Assembly (NCBI GenBank): GCA_036323355.1 | Contig: AP028876.1 | Coordinates: forward strand, 248,001 to 312,000 | Length of the DNA: 64,000 nt | DNA from: Gottschalkiaceae bacterium SANA | GTDB taxonomy: Bacteria; Bacillota; Clostridia; Tissierellales; GPF-1 | Direction of reading: 5' to 3' | Shown here: positions 26,648 through 35,468 of the stretch, one piece after another | Numbering within the stretch: the stretch's first letter is position 1 | Layout of the letters: each line of letters opens with the position of its first letter | The notes under the pieces: generated by a model | Told to the model about the DNA's origin: nothing | The model's database searches: none | Seen by the model: the letters and a program-made list of their open reading frames with translations, nothing else | Program-made: the position numbers and the translations under genes

Positions 26648-27185
26648 AGGCATTCAAATTAAAGAAATTACCAATGAGAATTTGCATGGAGGGTTATTGA
26701 AGGGGTTTGATCGAACCCAAAGTGTTGAAAAAGTTTGGCGCATAATCGATGGGAAAAAGCAGGTTGTAGCCTGCGCTTTTACGGAGTCTTGGAATGAGCG
26801 ATTGTTAAGGGATATTATTTTTGGCGATTTCGCAGAAGCGATGGAGTTTGGCGGCAAGGTGTTTTTGGCTTATGAAGAGGATCGTTTGCTGGGTTTTGCC
26901 ACCCTTGGCGGAGAACCCTTGGGGCTTGACGGGGAGTATCTTCAGTTAATTCAATTGCATGTATCTTTTTCTGAGCGGGGGAAAGGCGTCGGCAAGAAAT
27001 TATTCTTCCGTTGCATGCAAGAAGCAAAAGAGATGGGAGCGAAAAAGGTCTATATTTCCAGCCATTCTTCGGTTGAGACCCAGGCTTTTTACGCAAGTGC
27101 AGGTTGTGTGGATGCGAAATGGATCTTTGAAGCACAGGTTGAACACGAGCCTTATGATATTCAATTGGAGTATCCAATTCAATAG
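26634..27185 (+). CDS. GNAT-family N-acetyltransferase
   Basis: 183 residues with the acetyl-CoA motif LIQLHVSFSERGKGVGKKLFFRCMQEAKEMGAKKVYIS and the AFYASAGC segment. The ATG at 26634 overlaps the end of the ABC-F gene by 14 nt and follows GGGAGAAG, so it is translationally coupled to it. The substrate is unknown. Confidence 0.87.
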   Translation: MERDKGIQIKEITNENLHGGLLKGFDRTQSVEKVWRIIDGKKQVVACAFTESWNERLLRDIIFGDFAEAMEFGGKVFLAYEEDRLLGFATLGGEPLGLDGEYLQLIQLHVSFSERGKGVGKKLFFRCMQEAKEMGAKKVYISSHSSVETQAFYASAGCVDAKWIFEAQVEHEPYDIQLEYPIQ

Positions 27186-27273
27186 GTCGGTGGAATGAAG
27201 GCAATGAGGGTTCCGAAAATCGCTTTTTCTAGCGGAAAATTTCCGATAAGATGAATGTAAAGAGAGGTGTGAC

Positions 27274-28728
27274 ATGGAACGAAAAAGCTGTCAAATTGCA
27301 CGCGAAACCAAGGATAAGAACTACGATGGGAAATTCTATTTTGGGGTGAAAACAACGGGGATTTTCTGTCGACCTTCTTGTCCGGCACCCCTTGCAAAGG
27401 AAGAAAATGTTGTTTACTTTGATACGGTTTTTGAAGCAATCAACGATGGGTTTCGACCCTGTCTCAGGTGTCGACCTGATTTACAGGTTGAGTATGCGGT
27501 TCAGAATATTGACGGTTCATTGTTGGTCAATGATGCATTGAAATTGATCTATGAGGGTTTTTTATTTGAGCACTCTATTAAAGACTTGGCCGAGACACTT
27601 TACATTTCTGATCGGCAATTGAGGAAATTATTTGTTGAGCATATTGGGGTTTCTCCTGTGAAGGTTGCAAAATTTCATAAAGCGTTATTTGCTCGAAAAC
27701 TGTTGCAAAACTCGGATTTGTCGATTACCCGGGTTGCAACGGCGTCGGGTTTTGGTTCGATTCGTCAATTTAATCAGGTGTTTCAAGAGGTATTTGGACG
27801 AACGCCTACCATGGCGAGAAGAGGGGTGGATCTGGTGGATGAAGCTGAAGGACCTCGACTATTTTTACCCTATCACCCCCCTTTTGATTTTGCAGGCATG
27901 CTCTCTTTCTTCCGAGCGCGTGCGATTGCTGGGATTGAATTAATTGATGAAAAATCCTATCGGCGCACCTTTCGAATTGTAGAGATGGAGGGCATTCTTT
28001 CAATCACAGATTGTCCGGAAGCATCTGCTTTGGAAGTGCAAGTTGCGAGCGAAGATATTCGTGTGCTGATGGCGATCTACGGTCGCGTTCGACGCATGTT
28101 TGATTTGGATGTGAACTTGCAGGCCATATCGGACCGATTGGGAAAAGATGAAACCTTGCAGCGTGGTATGAAGGATGGAGTGCCACCACGGCTTCCTGTT
28201 GCCTTTGATCCTTTTGAGCATACAATTCGTGCGGTGCTGGGTCAGCAAATTACTGTGAAGGCAGCAACAACCTTGGCTGGGCGACTGGCGGCGAGAGCGG
28301 GTATGAAGACCGTTGGTTATCCAGAAGGATTGGACTATTTCTTTCCAAGGCCAGAAGAGCTGACTGGCCTAGCACTGGATGGACTTGGAATTACAAACAC
28401 CAGGCAGCAGACGGTAAAAAATGTAGCAGTCGCTTTGCTTGACGGGGTATTTCATCTGCGGTCCAATCAATCCTTGGATCAATTTCGCAAGGAATTTTCA
28501 TCGGTAAAAGGGATTGGAGAGTGGACTGTACAGTATGTTGCTATGCGGGGACTTGGCATGGTGAACAGTTTTCCAGCTAAGGATTTGGGGATTATCAAGG
28601 CACTAATGACGGGCCAAGAAAAGCCCAAGGAAAAAGAAATTTTAAAGCGAGCGGAGTTGTGGTCGCCATATCGCGCCTATGCTGCGATTTGTTTGTGGAA
28701 TTCCAATATGAAGAGCCAAGGAGAATAG
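27274..28728 (+). CDS. Ada-type methyl-sensor / AraC HTH fused to AlkA 3-methyladenine glycosylase
   Basis: 484 residues in three parts. Residues 1-80 form the Ada zinc/methyl-acceptor domain (GIFCRPSCPA and RPCLRCRPD supply four Cys). Residues about 85-185 are an AraC-type HTH (IKDLAETLYISDRQLRKLF, TRVATASGFGSIRQFNQVF). Residues 190-484 are AlkA-like, with FEHTIRAVLGQQITVKAA and the helix-hairpin-helix VKGIGEWTVQYVAMRGLG followed by the catalytic Asp in FPAKDLGI. One protein can thus sense methyl phosphotriesters, switch genes on and excise alkylated bases. It starts the repair operon; AGAGAGG precedes the ATG. Confidence 0.94.
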   Translation: MERKSCQIARETKDKNYDGKFYFGVKTTGIFCRPSCPAPLAKEENVVYFDTVFEAINDGFRPCLRCRPDLQVEYAVQNIDGSLLVNDALKLIYEGFLFEHSIKDLAETLYISDRQLRKLFVEHIGVSPVKVAKFHKALFARKLLQNSDLSITRVATASGFGSIRQFNQVFQEVFGRTPTMARRGVDLVDEAEGPRLFLPYHPPFDFAGMLSFFRARAIAGIELIDEKSYRRTFRIVEMEGILSITDCPEASALEVQVASEDIRVLMAIYGRVRRMFDLDVNLQAISDRLGKDETLQRGMKDGVPPRLPVAFDPFEHTIRAVLGQQITVKAATTLAGRLAARAGMKTVGYPEGLDYFFPRPEELTGLALDGLGITNTRQQTVKNVAVALLDGVFHLRSNQSLDQFRKEFSSVKGIGEWTVQYVAMRGLGMVNSFPAKDLGIIKALMTGQEKPKEKEILKRAELWSPYRAYAAICLWNSNMKSQGE

Positions 28729-28729
28729 G

Positions 28730-29836
28730 ATGAAGTACTCAATATGGGAAACGCGGTATTGTCAGATCATTGCTGTAGGAGATGAAGAGGGCTTGGCTAT
28801 CCTTCACCTAAATACAGGCCAAGGGAAACGTGAGTTTGAGATTTTAGATCAGTGGATTCGGGATGATGCATTTTTTTCAGAAGTCAGAACCCAGGTTGAT
28901 GAATATATGGAAGGACGACGGACTGTATTTTCTTTAAAGCTGAACCCCCAAGGAACGGAATATCAAAAGAAGGTTTGGCAAGCGCTTAGTGAGATTCCCT
29001 ATGGGAATTTGGTAACCTACAAGGAAATTGCAAGAGCCATTGGCAATGAAAAGGCATCTAGAGCTGTGGGCATGGCCAATAGTAAGAATCCAATTCCGAT
29101 TATTGTGCCCTGTCATCGTGTGGTTGGGGCAAATGGGAAACTAACGGGCTTTGCCCATGGTTTAAGAATCAAAGAAGAGTTGATTTTTCACGAAAAGCTA
29201 ACGGATATTTACAAGCGACTTTTTGATGCATTTGGACCGCAAGACTGGTGGCCGGCGAAAACTGATTTTGAGATGATGATCGGTGCTATTTTGGTGCAAA
29301 ACACAAACTGGGGCAATGTGGAACAGGCTTTGGCTAACTTGAATGGTCAACTAAATCCCCAACGACTTGAACAATTCTCGTTAGAGGAGATTGCGGAATT
29401 TATTCGTCCCAGTGGATTTTACCAGCAGAAGGCGAAGAAAATTAAAGCCTTTCTTCGTTGGTATTCGGGCTATGGATTTCAAGTAGAAAAGGTTCGAACA
29501 GTGGATGGAGTGCGCTTGCGTCAAGAGCTGTTAGAGATTCATGGAATTGGTCGGGAAACGGCGGATTGCATGCTGACCTATGCTTTTGAGCAGCCCTCTT
29601 TTGTAGTAGATGCTTATGCGAGGCGAATTTTCGAACGCGTGGGGCTACAGATCCCGGATGGATATGATGCATGCAGAGAAAAGGTTGAAAAAGCGATCCC
29701 TAGAGACCTTAGGGTATATAATGAATTCCATGCCCTTTTGGTTCAACTTGGGAAAGTGAATTGCAAGAAAAGACCAAATTGTAAGAACTGTCCGATTGGA
29801 CCAGTATGTTCCTTTAGAAGCGAGGCTTCTGCATAA
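28730..29836 (+). CDS. O6-methylguanine methyltransferase fused to MagIII/EndoIII-like glycosylase
   Basis: 368 residues. Residues 1-160 are Ogt-type alkyltransferase with the acceptor Cys in IIVPCHRVVG and the GNLVTYKEIARAIGNEKASRAVG helix-turn-helix. Residues about 165-368 are a HhH-GPD glycosylase (DWWPAKTDFEMMIGAILVQNTNW, then IHGIGRETAD, FVVDAYARRI, and four Cys as CKKRPNCKNCPIGPVC for an iron-sulfur cluster). The lyase Lys of endonuclease III (RKTA) is Glu here (RETA), as in monofunctional MagIII-type glycosylases. It starts one base after the Ada-AlkA stop, so the two are coupled. Confidence 0.93.
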   Translation: MKYSIWETRYCQIIAVGDEEGLAILHLNTGQGKREFEILDQWIRDDAFFSEVRTQVDEYMEGRRTVFSLKLNPQGTEYQKKVWQALSEIPYGNLVTYKEIARAIGNEKASRAVGMANSKNPIPIIVPCHRVVGANGKLTGFAHGLRIKEELIFHEKLTDIYKRLFDAFGPQDWWPAKTDFEMMIGAILVQNTNWGNVEQALANLNGQLNPQRLEQFSLEEIAEFIRPSGFYQQKAKKIKAFLRWYSGYGFQVEKVRTVDGVRLRQELLEIHGIGRETADCMLTYAFEQPSFVVDAYARRIFERVGLQIPDGYDACREKVEKAIPRDLRVYNEFHALLVQLGKVNCKKRPNCKNCPIGPVCSFRSEASA

Positions 29837-29858
29837 AGTGCGGAGGTCTTTTTTTTTG
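29823..29858 (+). terminator. Rho-independent terminator of the alkylation-repair operon
   Basis: 11-bp stem (AGGCTTCTGCA with TGCGGAGGTCT, G-T pairs included), loop of 5, then a run of nine T. The stop codon of the upstream gene lies at the top of the hairpin. Confidence 0.88.
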
Positions 29859-29863
29859 AAAGC

Positions 29864-29939
29864 TATTGGGATTAACACATTGATAAAGATAATACAATCC
29901 CAATAAATCGAATTGAAATTTATTTCGAAAATGAAATAA
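29864..29939. promoter_or_regulatory. Candidate enhancer (UAS) sites for the sigma-54 activator
   Basis: Two inverted repeats lie about 75-150 nt upstream of the sigma-54 start point: TATTGGGATT (29864-29873) / AATCCCAATA (29896-29905), a perfect 10-bp pair 22 nt apart, and TTATTTC (29920-29926) / GAAATAA (29933-29939). The position is typical of enhancer-binding sites. Which one binds the activator at 32805-34826 is not known. Confidence 0.5.
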
Positions 29940-29986
29940 TGGCATGAACACTTGAAACAATCTTTCTTTTCGAATACAATAAAACT

Positions 29987-30002
29987 TGGCACAAATATTG
30001 CA
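29987..30002 (+). promoter_or_regulatory. Sigma-54 (-24/-12) promoter
   Basis: TGGCAC (29987-29992), five bases, TTGCA (29998-30002). The GG and GC dinucleotides are exactly ten bases apart, matching the sigma-54 consensus. It lies 35 nt upstream of the amidohydrolase ATG. Confidence 0.92.
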
Positions 30003-30037
30003 TTAATGTAACATTGTAAGATGAGAGGAGGGATCCA

Positions 30038-31273
30038 ATGAAGTGCAGCAGTGCGCAAGTTAGTGATTGGATTGAAAGGTTTGCATCCTTTACCGATCCG
30101 AATCAGCTGGGATTCACTCGATTTTCCTACACAAAGGAAGATATTGAAGCAAGACGCTTTTTGATTCAAGAAATGAAAAGTCTGAATCTTGAGGTATGGA
30201 TGGATCATGTTGGCAATATCTTTGGTCGAAGAATGGGAAATGGACGAAAACAAAAGCCGATCGTTGTGGGGTCGCATTTGGATACGGTTCAAAGTGGCGG
30301 CAAGTATGATGGAATTTCCGGTGTCATTACGGGGTTGGAAGTGGTTCGCGTGTTGAATGAACATCAAATTCAGCTAGATGCACCCATTGAAGTGATTGCT
30401 TATGCGGAAGAAGAAGGCGGCAGATTTGGATCTGCATTTATCGGAAGCAAATGGCTGGCTGGTGAGATTCAACGAAAAGATTTAGAAAATTATTGTGACG
30501 GTGAAGGAAATACGATAGCATCTGAATGCTTGAAGCTGGACGTCTTAAATGAGGAAGTGAAACGTTGCCAGCGGCGAGAAATTGATCCACAAGCAACCTT
30601 TGAATTACATATTGAGCAGGGACCTATTTTGGAAAGCAAGGGAAATATCCTTGGGGTTGTCGATACGATCACGGGTAGCAGCGCCTATCAAGTGACTATG
30701 AAAGGCCAAGCTAATCATGCGGGAACGATTCCAATGGATATGCGAAAAGATGCTTTTGTAGCAGTTTCAGAAATCAGCTTGGCCTTGAATGGTTTGGCGA
30801 AAGAACAAGCAATCCATACGGTTGGAACCATTGGGTTTTTAGAAGTGAAGCCCAATGCTTATAATATTATTCCGGGTCACGTGGAGTTTTCCATGGATAT
30901 CCGCAGTTTAGATCAAACCTGCATGGAGCAGGTGACGATCCGGATGAAAGAGGTAATCAAGCGAGTTGCGGAAGACGGTGGACTAGAATTTACCATCCGC
31001 ACCAAACATAATCAACCCGTTGTTTCTCTATCGGAACCCTTGGTTTCTGCCCTTTCAGCATCAGCCGAAAAGCGAAACTATAAACATATCGTCATGGGGA
31101 GCGGTGCGGGACACGACACATTGGTTATGGCAAGAATGGCACCTAGTGCCATGGTTTTTGTTCCAAGTAAAGCGGGACGGAGTCATTGTCCAGAGGAATT
31201 TACGCAGCCGGAAGAGATTGCTAAGGGAAGCGATTTAATCTTGGATGCGATTTTACAAATTCAATCATATTAA
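30038..31273 (+). CDS. M20-family amidohydrolase (N-carbamoyl-L-amino-acid hydrolase / allantoate amidohydrolase type)
   Basis: 411 residues, the family's usual length. Metal-site motifs are GSHLDTVQSGGKYDG, EEEGGRFG, ELHIEQGP and the C-terminal HCPEEFT. It hydrolyses a carbamoyl or ureido group, most likely N-carbamoyl amino acids or allantoate. No hydantoinase or allantoinase gene is adjacent, so the substrate is open. It is driven by the sigma-54 promoter and followed after 12 nt by the YfcC-type carrier. Confidence 0.92.
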   Translation: MKCSSAQVSDWIERFASFTDPNQLGFTRFSYTKEDIEARRFLIQEMKSLNLEVWMDHVGNIFGRRMGNGRKQKPIVVGSHLDTVQSGGKYDGISGVITGLEVVRVLNEHQIQLDAPIEVIAYAEEEGGRFGSAFIGSKWLAGEIQRKDLENYCDGEGNTIASECLKLDVLNEEVKRCQRREIDPQATFELHIEQGPILESKGNILGVVDTITGSSAYQVTMKGQANHAGTIPMDMRKDAFVAVSEISLALNGLAKEQAIHTVGTIGFLEVKPNAYNIIPGHVEFSMDIRSLDQTCMEQVTIRMKEVIKRVAEDGGLEFTIRTKHNQPVVSLSEPLVSALSASAEKRNYKHIVMGSGAGHDTLVMARMAPSAMVFVPSKAGRSHCPEEFTQPEEIAKGSDLILDAILQIQSY

Positions 31274-31285
31274 AAGGAGGAAAGT

Positions 31286-32740
31286 ATGGCAGAAGAAAAT
31301 GTGGTAAAAAAACCAGAAGTTGAACAAGTACCTGTTGATGCACCAAAAAAAAGCAAGGTTCCTAATGCGTATGTGATCTTATTTTTTATTTTGATTTTAA
31401 TGAGTGTATTGACTTACGTTGTACCATCGGGTGAATTTGAACGTGTAATGATGGATAATGGACGGATGGGTGTTTTACCTGGCAGTTTCCATTTGGTAGA
31501 AAAAACAGCGGACATGACAGTTTCATTTTGGGACTTATTTAGAGCTATTCCAGTTGGTATGATTCAAGCAGCCAGCGTTATGATGGTTGTATTCTTTGCA
31601 GGTGGTATGTTCCAAGTTCTTGGTGCGACGAATGTTATTGAAAACAGCATCGGTATCTCGATCAAAAAGATCGAGGAGCATAATATTTCCAAGCATTGGG
31701 CGTTAGTTATTTTGACATTCCTATTCGGCTTCTTTGGAGCTGCAGTTGGATACGAAAACTTGATGCCGTTTGTTCCCCTAGGAGTTATGGTTGCTTTAGG
31801 ATTTGGTTATGACTTGATGGTTGGTGCCGCAGTTGTTATTGGCGGACTTTCTGTTGGTTTCGCAACATCTCCAATCAACCCATATACAGTTGGTACGGCG
31901 CATGCGATTGCCGATCTTCCAACGTTTTCTGGTATGGGTCTTCGTACAGCATATTGCTTGACAGCCTTGGTATTCATGGCACATCATACAATCCGTTACG
32001 TAAAGAAAATTGAGAAAAACCCAAATAAAAGTATGGTATTAGGGATTTCTACAGAAGGCTTAGACGTTGATCATGACAAGTTTAATTCTTATAGCTTGGA
32101 TGGAAAAGGCAAATTAATTCTAGGTATCTTCTTATCATTTATCGTTGTTGTTGTATTTGGTGTTATCAAATACAAATGGTATTTGAATGAGATCTCGGCT
32201 TTGTTCATCCTTTATGCAGTGATTATTGGTTTGGTTGCTCGATTTAGTTCAGACAGAATCGTAAAAGAATTTATCACAGGTGCTGGAAACATCGCCGGTG
32301 GTGCATTGATCGTTGGTTTCGCTCGTGCGATCCAGGTTATTTTGACGCAAGGTAAAATCGGCGATACGATTATTAACAACTTGTCTGCACCACTTCACAA
32401 CTTCTCACCTACGATTTCAGCGATTTTGATGACTTTGGTGCAAGGGGTTATTAACTTCTTTATTCCATCTGGCTCTGGCCAGGCGATGGCAACAATGCCG
32501 ATTATGATTCCATTGGCAGACTTGATCGGTGTAAACCGTCAGGTTGCTATCCTTGCTTTCCAAGTAGGCGATGGCTTGATCAACATGATCGTTCCAACCT
32601 TGGGCGGTTTGTTGGCGATGTTGGCATTGGCGCGTGTACCGTTTGACAAGTGGTTTAAATTTATCTTGCCACTAGTTATGAAATTATTTGTTGTTGGTTG
32701 GATCTTCATTGCAATTGCAACGGCGATCAACTGGCAGTAA
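31286..32740 (+). CDS. YfcC/DcuC-family membrane carrier
   Basis: 484 residues with about 12 TM segments after a polar 25-residue N-terminus. The pattern PNAYVILFFILILMSVLTYVVPSGEFER and the C-terminal FIPSGSGQAMATMPIMIPLADLIGVNRQVAILAFQVGDG are characteristic of YfcC proteins, relatives of ArcD and DcuC. It likely imports the substrate of the amidohydrolase or exchanges a product. AAAGGAGG precedes the ATG. Both genes share the sigma-54 promoter. Confidence 0.92.
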   Translation: MAEENVVKKPEVEQVPVDAPKKSKVPNAYVILFFILILMSVLTYVVPSGEFERVMMDNGRMGVLPGSFHLVEKTADMTVSFWDLFRAIPVGMIQAASVMMVVFFAGGMFQVLGATNVIENSIGISIKKIEEHNISKHWALVILTFLFGFFGAAVGYENLMPFVPLGVMVALGFGYDLMVGAAVVIGGLSVGFATSPINPYTVGTAHAIADLPTFSGMGLRTAYCLTALVFMAHHTIRYVKKIEKNPNKSMVLGISTEGLDVDHDKFNSYSLDGKGKLILGIFLSFIVVVVFGVIKYKWYLNEISALFILYAVIIGLVARFSSDRIVKEFITGAGNIAGGALIVGFARAIQVILTQGKIGDTIINNLSAPLHNFSPTISAILMTLVQGVINFFIPSGSGQAMATMPIMIPLADLIGVNRQVAILAFQVGDGLINMIVPTLGGLLAMLALARVPFDKWFKFILPLVMKLFVVGWIFIAIATAINWQ

Positions 32741-32755
32741 GAAAACAGAAAATAT

Positions 32756-32798
32756 AAAAGCGCTTCTTCCGAATTGAATTTGGAAAAAGCGCTTTTTT
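32756..32798. terminator. Bidirectional terminator between convergent genes
   Basis: AAAAGCGCTT (32756-32765) pairs with AAGCGCTTTT (32787-32796), with an inner TTCC/GGAA pairing and T residues after it. Confidence 0.9.
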
Positions 32799-32804
32799 GA
32801 TTGT

Positions 32805-34826
32805 TTATTTTGCGTTTAACTTTTCAAGCCCGATTGGGGTGAGCGTGCAGCCAATGGGACCGCTGCCGTATTCAATCCAGTCTCTTTCTTTCAATTTTTC
32901 TAGAATGGAGCGGACCTCCACTTCGGAAATGTGATAGTAGAGCCGATTGAAGGCTTCGTTTATATTTCTTCTTCCAGTTCGGTTTCCTTGACTTTTCAGA
33001 TAGTCAATGGTGTCTAAGATATAGTAGTCTTGTGAGCGTTGACTCTTGGATTTGACAGGAAAGTCAAGAAACTCCCGCTTTTTCAAATAGGAAGGTAGAC
33101 TTCTTGGGATAAATGTTCCATCTGAGACGGCGATCAGATATTCTATAACATTATTCAACTCCCGAACGTTTCCTGGCCATTCATAGCTCATGCAGAATTG
33201 TAAGAATAACTTTGAATATTGATGCTGGCCACGTTTAAAGTCTGGATATCCCTGAATGAGTTTGGGTATGTCAGCACGTCGTTCTCGCAGGGGAGGCGCA
33301 TCAATCTGAAAAACATTAAGGCGATAAAAAAGATCTTTTCGAAAGTTTCCGGCCTCTGCCATGGCAAATAGATCTTGATTGGTCGCCGCAATAATGCGAG
33401 TATCGATCTTGATGATTGAGTCGCCGCCAAGGCGGATAATTTCTTTTTCTTGCAGTACACGAAGGAGTCGAGCCTGCAGTTTCAAGGGAAGCTCTCCAAT
33501 CTCGTCTAGAAACAAGGTGCCGTGATGGGCGTTTTCGAAGAAGCCGATTTTGCCCCCTTTTTTTGCTCCGGTAAAGGCGCCTTCTTCGTAACCAAATAAT
33601 TCGGATTCGAGAAGAGACTCGGGGAGGGCGGCACAATTGATCGCAATAAAGGGTTCGTTTCTTCGTTCGGAGTAATTGTGGATCGAGCCGGCAAAAATTT
33701 CTTTCCCTGTTCCAGATTCACCATTAATTAGAATGGATGCATCTGCGTTGGCAATTCGCTTGCAAATTTCAATCCGCTCAGCAATTCGTGGATCTGTTCC
33801 GATGAGTGATTCAAATGTATAGCGGGAATAATGTCCTTTCCCTATGATTTTTTGATAAATCTTTTGTTGAATTTCAACGACCTCTTTATAGTTTTTAACA
33901 AGTATAATACGGCCATAGTGGTTGGAGTCGATCGAAATATTTTTAATGGAAATAATCAATTTTTTGTTGTTAAAGAGGAGAAGCTCATTTTCGATTTCAG
34001 GAATTGATTGAAAAAGTTGTAAGCTTGGAAATTCATGGATCATATCTTTAAGTTCCAACTTCTCAAATTGCTTGATGTGGTTGTCGAACATGGAATTAGC
34101 CATAGAGTTGACCATATTAATTTGATTATTTTCGTCAATTACAATGACACCTGTGCTTAGTTCATTTAAAAGAAGCTGCCACTTTGAGGATAATATTCGT
34201 TTGTTTTCAAGGGTAGAATTCAATCCTTTCCACATATTGGGAATTCTTGTGGAATACTTTAATAGAAGGCGTTCTCCCTCGTCCTCGCTGATGTCAAGGA
34301 TGGAGACGATATCTAAGACTGTATTAATATCAAAAATTCGGCTGCCAATAATGATATGAGGGGCATCGATATGAGAGATGAAATCATAGTCTATATGAGC
34401 GATGACATAGTCGATGGGTTCCGTCGGTTCCTTGGAACCGATGGTATAGGGAATCAATTGCAAATGATTGAGCCCCAATTGATACATGGTTGCTAGCGTT
34501 TCATTTGCCATGAAGCTGTTGATGTTGCAGACCAAACAACGGCTATTTTCTGGAAGGGCTTCGAGTAAACGCATGGCGTCTTTAGATAAGGTGCGTTTCA
34601 TCATCAAGACCGGCGAATCGCTTTTAATCTTAGGCATAAATTCAATCAAAATACTGGGATCTGTATAGAGGACCAAATCTGACTCGTAAATAAAAGGGAG
34701 AGGTTTGACTTCTGTTGTTACATACCGGACTTCCAACAGTTCACCAAATATGGATTCAAGTTCAGCTTTGAAAAACTTGGCGATCATTTCATCGACCGTA
34801 AGGACCTTGACTTTTCGTTTGAGCAT
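32805..34826 (-). CDS. Sigma-54-dependent transcriptional activator
   Basis: 673 residues. Residues 1-200 are an N-terminal sensor part without a clear name (perhaps PrpR_N-like), 215-330 a PAS-like segment (LLLNELSTGVIVIDENNQINMVNS). The AAA+ domain starts at about 345 with Walker A GESGTGKE at about 369, the sigma-54 contact loop EGAFTGA, and Walker B TLFLDEIGEL. The C-terminus lacks the usual FIS-type helix and instead ends in a winged-helix-like segment. It is convergent with the sigma-54-driven operon at 30038-32740, its likely target. GGAGG precedes the ATG. Confidence 0.92.
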   Translation of the reverse strand: MLKRKVKVLTVDEMIAKFFKAELESIFGELLEVRYVTTEVKPLPFIYESDLVLYTDPSILIEFMPKIKSDSPVLMMKRTLSKDAMRLLEALPENSRCLVCNINSFMANETLATMYQLGLNHLQLIPYTIGSKEPTEPIDYVIAHIDYDFISHIDAPHIIIGSRIFDINTVLDIVSILDISEDEGERLLLKYSTRIPNMWKGLNSTLENKRILSSKWQLLLNELSTGVIVIDENNQINMVNSMANSMFDNHIKQFEKLELKDMIHEFPSLQLFQSIPEIENELLLFNNKKLIISIKNISIDSNHYGRIILVKNYKEVVEIQQKIYQKIIGKGHYSRYTFESLIGTDPRIAERIEICKRIANADASILINGESGTGKEIFAGSIHNYSERRNEPFIAINCAALPESLLESELFGYEEGAFTGAKKGGKIGFFENAHHGTLFLDEIGELPLKLQARLLRVLQEKEIIRLGGDSIIKIDTRIIAATNQDLFAMAEAGNFRKDLFYRLNVFQIDAPPLRERRADIPKLIQGYPDFKRGQHQYSKLFLQFCMSYEWPGNVRELNNVIEYLIAVSDGTFIPRSLPSYLKKREFLDFPVKSKSQRSQDYYILDTIDYLKSQGNRTGRRNINEAFNRLYYHISEVEVRSILEKLKERDWIEYGSGPIGCTLTPIGLEKLNAK

Positions 34827-34901
34827 TTAATTTCCTCCACGTATAATTTACTGGGATAATTTCTTTTAGGTTATGTGATATTCCCCACTAATGCAAGAAA
34901 A

Positions 34902-34929
34902 TTGACAAATTGATTCCCGATGATAGGAT
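34902..34929 (+). promoter_or_regulatory. Candidate promoter of the acetyltransferase gene
   Basis: TTGACA (34902-34907), 16-nt spacer, TAGGAT (34924-34929). It lies in the intergenic region that diverges from the sigma-54 activator gene. Confidence 0.55.
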
Positions 34930-34972
34930 GATTATATTGGTAATAAAAATAATTAGAAGGGAGGTGGCTGAT

Positions 34973-35410
34973 ATGGATTTGGGATTTCAAGCAGTAACGC
35001 AGGAAAACTGGGAAGAGTGTATCGATATGGAGGTTCTTAAGGAACAAAGAGAATTTGTGGCTTCGAATGCTTACTCTCTGGTTCAAGCGCAATATATGGA
35101 AGGGCTATATCCCCTATGTATTTATGATGGTGACCAGATGGTAGGCTTTTTGATGTGGGAAGAAGATAAAGAAGACCAAGACTTGGGTATGTGTCGGCTG
35201 ATGATTGACAAAAAATTCCAAAAAAGAGGATATGGTCGTGCTGCTGTGATTAAGTTGATGGATTTGGTTCGAGAAAAATATGGACATGTTCCGTTCTATA
35301 CAAGTTTTGAATCGGAAAATACGGTGGCGGGTAAATTGTATATGGATTTAGGATTTACAAAAACGGGAGACTTGATCGGTGATGAAATTGTATTAATGGC
35401 ACAACTGTAA
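34973..35410 (+). CDS. GNAT acetyltransferase, spermine/spermidine N-acetyltransferase-like (BltD/PaiA type)
   Basis: 145 residues. The N-terminal NWEECIDMEVLKEQREFVASNAYSLVQAQY is the familiar start of BltD/PaiA-type polyamine acetyltransferases, and MIDKKFQKRGYGRAAV is the acetyl-CoA loop. It would acetylate polyamines, which fits the putrescine-producing pathway at 1105-5763. The ATG at 34973 follows GGGAGGTGG; the frame extends upstream to 34910 without an RBS. Confidence 0.87.
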   Translation: MDLGFQAVTQENWEECIDMEVLKEQREFVASNAYSLVQAQYMEGLYPLCIYDGDQMVGFLMWEEDKEDQDLGMCRLMIDKKFQKRGYGRAAVIKLMDLVREKYGHVPFYTSFESENTVAGKLYMDLGFTKTGDLIGDEIVLMAQL

Positions 35411-35430
35411 AGTTTGATGAGAAGAAGCAA

Positions 35431-35468
35431 AAAGAATGGACATCCTGTTATGGGTGTCCATTCTTTTT
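35431..35468. terminator. Bidirectional terminator between convergent genes
   Basis: Perfect 12-bp stem AAAGAATGGACA (35431-35442) / TGTCCATTCTTT (35455-35466), with TCC/GGG-side extension and a T-run on the plus strand. Confidence 0.92.

Noticed and set aside
29864-29939. AT-rich inverted repeats as a CRISPR or phage attachment site
   Set aside because: There is no repeated spacer pattern or integrase gene; the position before a sigma-54 promoter explains them better.
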